Assembly (NCBI GenBank): GCA_001939145.1 | Contig: LSRX01000795.1 | Span: 245,141-309,140, forward strand | DNA: 64,000 bases | Direction: 5' to 3' | DNA from: Symbiodinium microadriaticum | Lineage: Eukaryota > Sar > Dinophyceae > Suessiales > Symbiodiniaceae | Part shown: piece by piece, positions 53,660 to 63,700 of the stretch | How the letters are laid out: the number at the start of each line of letters is the position of its first letter | How positions within the stretch are numbered: position 1 is the stretch's first letter | Translations under genes and position numbers: made by a program | Notes under the pieces: generated by a model | Told to the model about the DNA's origin: nothing | The model's input: the letters and a program-made list of their open reading frames with translations, nothing else | The model's database searches: none

Positions 53660-55400
53660 GCCCTTTCAATTCTTGTCTGGGTCCTGAGTGCCATGTGCCG
53701 CTTCCTCCGCAAAAAGGAGCTCGTTCAGCACAGAACCCTGCAAAACAGAGCGAGTGACCTTCTAAACGCTACCGACAGCTCGTCTCGGACACACTTCGAT
53801 TCCGTCAGCCTGCTGCTGGAACTCGGCGTTGGAGGTGATCTCAGGGCGGTCGAATTGCTGGAGCATGTCGAACACGCCCTGCAAACTGCAGGAGTGCGAC
53901 TGCCACGGGGCGATGACCGCAGCAAGGGCCTTGGGGCTGCCCTCGAAGCCATATCTGGGAAGGACCACCTTCCTCAGCGACTACACCCGCATGCTCAGGC
54001 AAACACCAACTTCCGGGATCTTCTGTCAAGCCCGTGCAGTGGTTCAGGCAAGCGTCTGAACCGTGAGGAAGAGCTTCTGCCGCTCGGCGCTGAACTTTCT
54101 GGGCTCGCTCTGCCTTTGCCACAGCTGAGGCGACGACGATCTGCCGTGAAGGGATGCAGAGGTGCAGAGAGCACCGTCCGACTTGAGCTGCCGGCCGACG
54201 AGCTGCGACCAACTCCTCAGTCGCCACGAGACAGGGTGTGGCTCATCTACACAGCCTGCACACGATCTTTGGGCATTGGTCCTTGCGCTTTTGCTGGAAC
54301 TCTGGGTCGGAGAAGCCCTGCAACAAGTCGCGCCTTAGCTGCCAATCGCGCATGAGTCTCTGACTATGCCACGCAGCCCTTCTACTGTGCCCGCAGTTCA
54401 TCGGATGCATGAAATTCCTTCACGGTTTCCGCAGCCTCTGCCTGCCGAGGTGCTGAAGGGCCAGAGCCTGCGAGATGGAGAGCTTTGGTGGCTCGGGGAC
54501 GGCCACCTTCACCTGCAAAGCAAAGCACAGCCCGAGGCAAAGCTCATCGAAGCTCCTTTCACATCTGCCCACCTCCGGTTTGCTGCGCGGCTCCACGCTG
54601 GCCTCACCACACGGATCACAGAACAGAGAACCTTCTTCAGGGAAGCGATGCTCCTAGCGCCTGCAAGCCCTTCTCCGCGGGCACATCTTCGGCTGGCTCT
54701 TCGCCTGCTGGCCTCGGAAGCAGGTCAATGCGAGAGCACCATATGACACCATGCTCGACGAGGGCGGTGCCGCAAGCTGGGGATTCCCAGCACCAGCAAG
54801 GCACGGCGACCATTCAGCTTCTCGTTGTCCTGCAAGGATACAGAAGGTGACCAAGATCCGGACAGCACCACTCTTGGCCTTGAAGGAGGAGAAGGCACCG
54901 TTCTCGCCGACAGGCTGCACCAAGCGGCAAGACCGGAGCAACTCGGGCTTGCCCAAGTGCGCCACCAAGGCCTCGCCGGTTCCCGAAATCAAAAGCAGCT
55001 CCCTCGATGCACCGGTATGTGTACCCAAGCAGCGAACCTCCTTCACACTCTTCATGGTCGCGTTGCTCTTCACGGTCAGGAGCACCTCCTTCGCCGGTCA
55101 GGGTCACAATTGCGTGTTTCTTCGCTCCGAGTCCAGCTTTCGAGTAAGGCGATCCTCGTTTGCAAGTGCTCCTTCCTGCACGGCATGTCGAACTGCCACC
55201 TCTGCCAGGCGGCCGTTGGATAGAATCGTCGCGAAAGAAGTTCGTCGGACCTCCATGTCATGCACCGCAACCTGTTGCCGTGCCGGTGGTCCCCGTGACT
55301 TCTTTGACCTTCCCGACACCTCACAGGATGCGCATCGACCTTGAGATCCCTGAGCACTGTGCTGCAATCAAGGCTTCTCATGGCCTCCGGCTCAGGGAAT
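53660..55400 (-). CDS. tandem array gene, unit 1, function unknown
   Basis: Supported minus-strand exons, 5' to 3': 55160-55206 VAVRHAVQEGALANE (ends AG|GA); about 54830-55075 SNATMKSVKEVRCLGTHTGA then SRELLLISGTGEALVAHLGK; about 54760-54835 NEKLNGRRALLVLGIPSLRH; about 54265-54360 RLMRDWQLRRDLLQGFSDPE then FQQKRKD (ends AAG|GA); about 54040-54100 FSAERQKLFLTVQTLA; 53810 to about 53965 VVLPRYGFEGSPKALAAVIA then GVFDMLQQFDRPEITSNAEF and QQQ; and from 53737 GSVLNELLFAEEAA. The exon ending at 53810 and that starting at 53737 are separated by a 72-bp GC-AG intron. Substitutions between units fall at third codon positions of these frames, which fixes the strand. The helical protein has no recognised domain. 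It could be one repeat block of a longer protein. Confidence 0.6.
53808..55082. repeat. near-identical direct repeat, copy 1 (about 1,275 bp)
   Basis: Matches 55585-56859 with an offset of 1,777 bp. Only about three substitutions were noticed by eye (e.g. CTCAGGG/CTCCGGG, GCCGGTTCCC/GCTGGCTCCC). The left border coincides with the CAG|GC exon end at 53810. Confidence 0.95.
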
Positions 55401-55439
55401 GCCTCAAGCCCGACTTAACTCGGAGACTTTGAAATGCTC

Positions 55440-57119
55440 AAAGCCTAGAAGGTCCTGGCCTGTGCAGTGGGTGGAATGGCCTCTGCCGCATCTTCCGCGA
55501 AAAGGAGGTGGTTCAACACAGCGCCCTGCAGCAGCTTGCGAGAGCCGGTGCCTCGTGAGCTGAAGTCGCATGTTCAAGGTTGGGGCCTGCTGCTGGAACT
55601 CGGCGTTGGAGGTGATCTCCGGGCGGTCGAATTGCTGGAGCATGTCGAACACGCCCTGCAAACTGCAGGAGTGCGACTGCCACGGGGCGATGACCGCAGC
55701 AAGGGCCTTGGGGCTGCCCTCGAAGCCATATCTGGGAAGGACCACCTTCCTCAGCGACTACACCCGCATGCTCAGGCAAACACCAACTTCCGGGATCTTC
55801 TGTCAAGCCCGTGCAGTGGTTCAGGCAAGCGTCTGAACCGTGAGGAAGAGCTTCTGCCGCTCGGCGCTGAACTTTCTGGGCTCGCTCTGCCTTTGCCACA
55901 GCTGAGGCGACGACGATCTGCCGTGAAGGGATGCAGAGGTGCAGAGAGCACCGTCCGACTTGAGCTGCCGGCCGACGAGCTGCGACCAACTCCTCAGTCG
56001 CCACGAGACAGGGTGTGGCTCATCTACACAGCCTGCACACGATCTTTGGGCATTGGTCCTTGCGCTTTTGCTGGAACTCTGGGTCGGAGAAGCCCTGCAA
56101 CAAGTCGCGCCTTAGCTGCCAATCGCGCATGAGTCTCTGACTATGCCACGCAGCCCTTCTACTGTGCCCGCAGTTCATCGGATGCATGAAATTCCTTCAC
56201 GGTTTCCGCAGCCTCTGCCTGCCGAGGTGCTGAAGGGCCAGAGCCTGCGAGATGGAGAGCTTTGGTGGCTCGGGGACGGCCACCTTCACCTGCAAAGCAA
56301 AGCACAGCCCGAGGCAAAGCTCATCGAAGCTCCTTTCACATCTGCCCACCTCCGGTTTGCTGCGCGGCTCCACGCTGGCCTCACCACACGGATCACAGAA
56401 CAGAGAACCTTCTTCAGGGAAGCGATGCTCCTAGCGCCTGCAAGCCCTTCTCCGCGGGCACATCTTCGGCTGGCTCTTCGCCTGCTGGCCTCGGAAGCAG
56501 GTCAATGCGAGAGCACCATATGACACCATGCTCGACGAGGGCGGTGCCGCAAGCTGGGGATTCCCAGCACCAGCAAGGCACGGCGACCATTCAGCTTCTC
56601 GTTGTCCTGCAAGGATACAGAAGGTGACCAAGATCCGGACAGCACCACTCTTGGCCTTGAAGGAGGAGAAGGCACCGTTCTCGCCGACAGGCTGCACCAA
56701 GCGGCAAGACCGGAGCAACTCGGGCTTGCCCAAGTGCGCCACCAAGGCCTCGCTGGCTCCCGAAATCAAAAGCAGCTCCCTCGATGCACCGGTATGTGTA
56801 CCCAAGCAGCGAACCTCCTTCACACTCTTCATGGTCGCGTTGCTCTTCACGGTCAGGAGAGCCTCCTAGGACACCGCTCGAGAAATTATGCTGCAAGGAG
56901 AGCTAGCGGCCAGCTCGAGTCCTCGTTGGCCGGATGATCCTCTTGGACCGCATGGCGAACCAAAACCTCCCAGCTGTGCAGCCAGCTCATTTCAAGTCTC
57001 AGGACCATGCAGCACCAGTCCTCAACGTCACGGACTGGAGCGGCTGTTCGAGCAGGGGGTGGTGCCCGCGTCTTGGCCTTCGACTGCATCTCTGCCGCCT
57101 GTGGAAGTGATGAAGGCAC
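55440..57119 (-). CDS. tandem array gene, unit 2, function unknown
   Basis: Same exon set as unit 1, displaced by 1,777 bp over the shared block. VLVRHAVQEDHPANE (about 56925-56969, ends AG|GA) is the diverged counterpart of VAVRHAVQEGALANE. The SNATMKSVKEV, RLMRDWQLRRD and FSAERQKLFL exons are nearly identical to unit 1. The exon GVFDMLQQFDRPEITSNAEF with QQQ ends at 55587. Intron 55526-55586 (61 bp, GC-AG) precedes exon 55460-55525, GAVLNHLLFAEDAAEAIPPT then AQ, 22 codons in phase 0. Whether units 1 and 2 are separate genes or a single repetitive gene cannot be told. Confidence 0.6.
55585..56859. repeat. near-identical direct repeat, copy 2 (about 1,275 bp)
   Basis: Partner of 53808-55082. 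Sequence similarity drops abruptly at both borders, although the flanks are still distant paralogues at the protein level. Confidence 0.95.
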
Positions 57120-57189
57120 AGATTGTCATTCCACAGAATCCGACTCACGAGAACCGACGACTTATAATGACCCACAGGTCGCACCACCA

Positions 57190-57720
57190 TCAGCCATCAT
57201 CGTCGGCATCATCGATCATCATTTCCCGCAGCATCCTCGTCCTCCACGGCGACCACGACGACAACGCACGACAAACGCGACGGCGATAACCACAACCATA
57301 ACAACCGCCGCCACCACTACTTCGGTCGCAACCGGTGCCACTGGCTCCGCCCACATCGCCGCCATTACCACACCAATTAACAGCAGCATCACCACGGACC
57401 GGACAGGCCAGCCATGCCATTATCAGCACCGGCAGCCCAAGCATCACCAGCACCACCTCTTGCAACACCAACAAAAGACTTGTATCAGGGGCATCATCAT
57501 CATCATCATCATCATCGTCATCATCATCATCGTTGCCATCATCCTCGTTGTCATCATCATCGTCGTCATCATCATCATAATCATCAAATGGTCATCCTAT
57601 GTTCCTCGTCGTCGTCGTTAGCAACAACAGCAACTACCAGGGGACAGCAGAACCAGCAGCAGCTGCACTAGGACAAGCAGTAGTGGCAGTGACAGTGCTA
57701 CCAGCACCAGCGCCAGCACC
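57190..57720. repeat. low-complexity CAT/CGT/CAG-rich expansion between units 2 and 3
   Basis: 57493-57590 is dominated by CATCAT/CGTCAT trinucleotides. The flanks are rich in CAC, ACC and CAG. It accounts for most of the longer spacing between units 2 and 3 (2,279 bp) than between units 1 and 2 (1,777 bp). Open frames here (poly-Ser, poly-His, poly-Ile) are repeat artefacts. Confidence 0.85.
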
Positions 57721-60700
57721 AGAAAGACACGTTCTTGCCTGTGGCTGCAACGCAGCAGGAGGTCCCATCTCGCCAAATAGGAGGTCGTTCAGAACTGCCC
57801 CCTGAACAAGCTTTTTCCATCGACAACTCCAACCGGATGTGTTCAATGGGAATTTCAAAAGCTTCCTGCTGCAGGAGCTCCGCATTCGAGGAGATTTCTG
57901 GGCGGTCGAATTGCTGGAGCATGTCGAACACGCCCTGCAAACTGCAGGAGTGCGACTGCCACGGGGCGATGACCGCAGCAAGGGCCTTGGGGCTACCCTC
58001 GAAGCCATATCTGGGAAGGACCACCTTCCTCAGCGACTACACCCGCATGCTCAGGCAAACACCAACTTCCGGGATCTTCTGTCAACTCCGGCGCCTATGA
58101 CCCGATTGGCTACCTGCATTCCGTAGGTGATGCTGATCGGACAGGCGAGTCGGTGCACGTTGGATGCCATTATGGCAAACAAGCAACTCATGAGTGACAT
58201 CTTCATGCGTGCGTTGTTTCGCATGAGAGTGTGTGGCAATGTGCCACGACGAGATGGGCCTCATAGTCAGTACTGCAGCTTGCACGTGCTGTTTGTAGTG
58301 ACCGGTACATTCCTTGCATACGACTGGTTCTTATCCAACACTGCCATCAATCAGCTGCTTCATGCGTTGAATGGTAATGGTGGTTCTCGGTCGAAGGGTG
58401 CTGGAAAAGGTAAAGGGAAGGTAGTGGATGCCCCAAGCCCGGTTGATGCAGAGCGTGATTTCCTCGATGCCGTGAAAGCTTCAATGCCTGAGGCTGTTAA
58501 GCTTAGGGCGCAGGGTACCCTTATCTCGGAGGAGTGGAATGTGGAGGTTATGCCCTACCAGTACATGACATCGAAGGGAGGGTTTGCATAGCACCTAAAA
58601 CGGCAATCCCAGGCATTTTGAAGGCGGTGGGATACACAGCGCACCCGTCTGCGATTATTGTGGTCCAGGACCCCGATGAGTTAGGCCTTCACGCGTACCC
58701 TCGCAGTCTGGTGACTTGCTCATGGAGTGTATCATCGCAGGGTGGGAAGCGGGAGCCCATCAACATCACACGTTGGCTTGTTCAGCTCGGCTTTGGTCCC
58801 CAGGTTGAGCGTGTGGTTGAAGGATATGAAGTTCATGTTGACACACACACATGAGTAAGATGACTGCTCATTTTAGTGTCAAGCGTGGGTGGCCCGACGA
58901 TGTTCATCCAGCGAAGCTGCTTACTACGCATTTGGGAAAGTTCGTGTCTGACGTTGCCATTGACCAGATACAACCTCGCATGAATGCACTTTTTGCGTTT
59001 CTCTGCCACACTGACAAGATTGACACGCTCCTTAAAGCATCAGGCCAGGATGGAATATTCATCAAATCGCAAAGCCCTGACATTCAACCCTTGGAGTTGT
59101 TGTGGCTTCCAGAAGATTTGCCACTGGAAAAAGCCTTGGTCTATGCCAGTGATGCTCGAGTTATGGGGGTTGCGGAAAAAGGTGCAACAGGCAAACTCGC
59201 ATTGCGTTTTCGTGATGTTACCGTTCTCTCCAACTTCGCCAAGGAAAAGAACTTTCAGGACTCATCCTTATGGGCAAGGTGGCGAATCACGGGCTTTCCA
59301 GTGGGGGCGGGAATCCATGGGTTGCACCAGTTGCTACTCCAGAACCATTGGAGTGATGTTGAAGTTCTCTATCTTGATGATCGCCAGGCGGTGTTTCATG
59401 CCGCCAACAGGGGTGATGACAAGCCATTGTTCTATACAGCATCGGGTCAGAAACACCAGTTGCGTTTCAAGGCCCTCAATTCGTTGGCGCGTGGTATGTC
59501 CAAAGATGCTCGTGTTGCCACTTCCAGTGCTACCAAGGCTACCAGTGTGTCCACTCCCACAACGCGCAAGGACAGACAGTTTTCTTTTCTCAGGGAGGTT
59601 GACAATGCTATGGTTGTTGAGCTTGAGAATGCGGGCACCAAACGGCCACCATACGATCACACAGGAGAGACCCCTGAGCCAAAGGGGCAGCGCTCGTCGT
59701 AAAGAACGCCGCACAGGTTTCACTGGGAATTTATTCATATTGCATTGTGTTTCAGCACGCAGGTCTCATACAACACGCTGTTGGGATCTATGTGCTATCT
59801 TTCGCCTCAAGGGCTTGAGATGCGTGAGCGTGCAGTGGCACACCACAAGGCTACAGAGGAATCGGGTTATGCATGCCCAAAATGGGAATGCTGCGCCGGA
59901 TCAACGATGTGCTTCACTGCAATCCTTCAACCCGAATGGTGTTAATGTACTTGGACGGTGGGATCGCATATGTAACTTTACGGATGATATTGTGGTTCTG
60001 TCGGAGACACATGCCACTCTTCGCACACAGTCCACACTCAAGCATTCGAATGATGACTAGCATGTCGTTTGGGGCCATGCTCAACCGAGTTCATCCCGCA
60101 CAGGTGTCGCATTGTGGTGAAAAAGAGCTCATGCTGAGCTGTGGTGCCTCTTGTTTTCGAAAGCGGAGCATGCAAAAAGTATCACAAGGAGGGGCGGTTG
60201 GTTTCAGTCCAGACCTTTGTGGAAGGTGGTAAACGTAGCATCGTCTTCGCTGCGTTTGATGGTCACGCTGGAGCCGGATGGGAGTCCGACAAGAAAGATG
60301 CTGTCAATCGTATGTTGCGTGATCTCTCATCCGAAATGGCGGGCAGAGGTGGTATGCCCATCATCGTCACCGGTGACTTCAACATCCAGGTTGATGAGTC
60401 CACGGTCATCAGAGAGATGCTACGCTCAGGTGGATGGGTGGATGCTCATGCGTTTGCAGATGCGGATTCTCGCGATAAACCCACATGCATCAAACGTCAA
60501 GGGTCTCGTATCGATTTATGCTTGGCTAATCGTGCAGCTGCATGTTTATTGTCCAGCTATGAGGTGCGAGACGGTCTTTTGGACAAAGATCACCGTCGGG
60601 TTTGCGTTACGATGAGATTACCACGTGCCCGACAACACCGCAGGATCGTCAAGAAAGTCGGTGACAAATGCGAATACCAGAATCCCCCAGTACATCATCG

Positions 60701-63700
60701 TGATTATTCGAGTGGAGGCAGTCGTAGGGTTGAACAAAAATTCAGGACAAACGGAATTGACAAAGCGTTTGAGGTTTGGTGCAGCGCAGTGGAGCGTTTA
60801 CTTTTACGTATCCCTATTGTCAAACATGACGGTGATGACAATGAAGCAAGTTATGACACGGGCCATGGACGTGGAAAGATTGCCTTTAACCGGGTTTGTG
60901 TTTTTTCCGCCATGCCGGGAAGCAGCTGCTCAAACTGTTCGTATGCGCAGTTTGGCTTCGGGAATGGGACGCGTTGAGGAATGTACTAAGGTTGCTGCAT
61001 GGGGACAACGTGCACTACAAACATGGAGTAACATCTGGAAGAATTGCGAATGGTTGGATGCCCGTGCACGCGCTCAGACAAAAACCATACTTGGACAGCG
61101 ACCTTGTTATGACAGTGCTCAGCGTTTGGCTCTCCTCTTTCGCAAAACATACATTCGGGTACAGAAAACTACACGGGACAAACGTATTGCTGCCTGGAGG
61201 CAACGACAACAGTCCAGTGAAAACCATGCATACCAATGGTTGCGTCAACAAGTACCTGCTACTATGAAGTCACCACACGGACGGGTTACGGCCAACATTG
61301 ATGAACAATTATGTGCGATTTATGACGTGTGGAAACCGTATATCAACAAGTTCCACAACCACACTGCGGATGGGGATGCTCTTATGAACTTCTTTGGCGA
61401 GCACATGAAATCCCATTCTATGCATGTTGATGACATCGCCCCTGAGGCACTTGTTAAGTTTGCAAGTAGACTCAAGCTCAGCAGCGCGGGTCTCGACAAT
61501 TGGAGGCCCGAGTCCTTGCGGGCTCTTGCTTTATGGCACCCTGGTATGTTTTCAAGTCTCGCTACGATTTACAATCACATTGAAAAACATGGACAATGGC
61601 CTCAATCACTCGTGACGGGCTACGTCGCTCTTATTCCAAAAGAAAGTTCTACCCGGGAGAGTGGCCCGGGCACCTTGAGACCGATAAGCGTTCTATCATA
61701 CGTATACAGATTATGGAGTGGCTTTAGGTTTCAACACTGTCTTATCTGGCAAACAAAATGGGCTGGGCACCTAAGGTATGCACGGGTGTATGCCCAAGCG
61801 GGGAGCTGAAAGTATGGCAATGTGCATCCCGCAGGACATGGAGGCACCCCTTGCTATGAATACCCGGAGACGGGGGGATGTGTTGTTGGAACATCCTATG
61901 ATTTTGCCAAGGCCTTTGACGTTGTACCACATGATATTATGTTTCGTTGCCTGGCGAAGCGTGGCATCGATGCGCGAGTACTGCTACCACTTAAAGGTGT
62001 TTATGCCCAAATGCAAAGAGTTTACCGACTCCGCGGTTCATGCAGCTCATTGTGGACATGTGCCAATGGGATTCTACAGGGTTGTGCTTTGAGCATGATT
62101 GGTCTGAATGCTATGGTCGCCTCTTTTCTTGAGGCAACGGAAGCTTTCATTCCGGCGGTTGTGCCAAGGGCGTATGGTGATGACATCAGTGCCACTGCAC
62201 AAGATCAGCGTTCTGATGCTCCGATCAACAACCTTCGTCGTTTTCACTCTGTTGTTCGTGCCTATGAGGGGTTTGGGTGTGGTGATATATCCAACACAAA
62301 GACGTTCACATTTGCCGATGCGTGTATCCAAGGAAAGTTGAACCCAGTGTATTCGCTCAATTTCAAGATCGTTGGAGGGTCCTTCAAATCTCAGGCTTCG
62401 GATGTTGGGCCCACTCAGGTCGAGGAGGAGCGTCTTGACAAGTGGAAAGGAACAATCACGCGTTTGAAACACATTCCTTTGCATTGGCAGCGCAAAGCCA
62501 AGATGCTGGTTGCCACACAAAGCCAGTCTGTGTACGCGCAGGGCACGCACACCTTTCAGGCTGATGAGGAAGAGCTCAAAAAGGTACCCTCTACCATCAT
62601 GCGCACGATGTGGCAGACCGATTGCTACTCAATGAGTCCCTACATTACTTTTGCGTTGCTTTTACCAGCGCAATTGGACCCGATGTTTGGGCGCAAATAC
62701 CATGGCCTTCGCACCCTGCACGATGTATGAGGCAACACGACTTTGCCGTCGAGATGAGAAAACGTTTTCTGGCTTGTAATGGTCATGAGCGTGATGGTCC
62801 GACAATCCGTCTTCGACAGCTCTATGGTAACCCCGTCTTCGTACTGCAGTGCAGGAGCTTCTGACCGACCGTGAAATGTGGAGGTCACGACTGTGGTCTT
62901 TGGTTTCTACCGAACGCGCGCAACATTATTGTGATGTACATGATGTGGATATTGACAGAACAATGCAATATCACAATGAATTGCGGCAGTTGGCCTCTCA
63001 AAGCAATCTTGGCGGTGATGAGGGGCTGGGGTATGATGGCCCTATTGGGGATGCGCATGCCAAACCTTCAGTGTTGCGTAGACTGTTTGCTGGTGGTTTG
63101 CTTACCAACGAGAGGACTGCGCCACACAAACGACTGCGGTGCTCAACAAACTGTTTTGCATGTCTCATGGGAGTGCCCTCTTTACGCGAATGACGGAGTG
63201 GTTTTCACCGCGATGTTGAGTGAGGATGTTGATGCTCTACCTGTTTGTACCAAGTATGCAGGCATTATTCCCATTGCGTGTACTTTGACCAACGTACAAA
63301 CTGTCGCACTACATCGTATGTTGCTCACCATCTGGCAGAAGCACATCAAGTCTTTTCATGAGGGGGAGCGTGCACATCAGGAATCATCGCGTATGAAGGA
63401 GCCTGTAAATGAAGATTACATCTCAACCATGTGTAGGTTTCGGGTGAGGGGTGGAGTCAGGCATCTGCAAGACTGGATGCTCTTGAGCATGACTTGCACA
63501 ACAAATATAACAAAGGGGGACATTCGCTTACGTGGAACCGGAGAGTGGGAAAGACCGCAGGGAAAGACAATGAGGGGCTCATCACATGTGTGCTATGTTT
63601 TCGGCAGTGGCGATGGAATGTTCGAGTATCCAATTTGCCAAGAACTATTTGCAATGGTCCGTTTAGGCCGCGCTACCGTGTTAAGAGGAAGACTGCACCG

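Noticed and set aside
53417-54355. 312-codon plus-strand ORF, with a copy at 55467-56132
   Set aside because: It is antisense to exons whose inter-copy substitutions are synonymous on the minus strand. The two ORFs look conserved only because the DNA was recently duplicated.
57335-57671. Poly-Ser, poly-His and poly-Ile ORFs
   Set aside because: Artefacts of the CAT/CGT expansion; no flanking coding signal.
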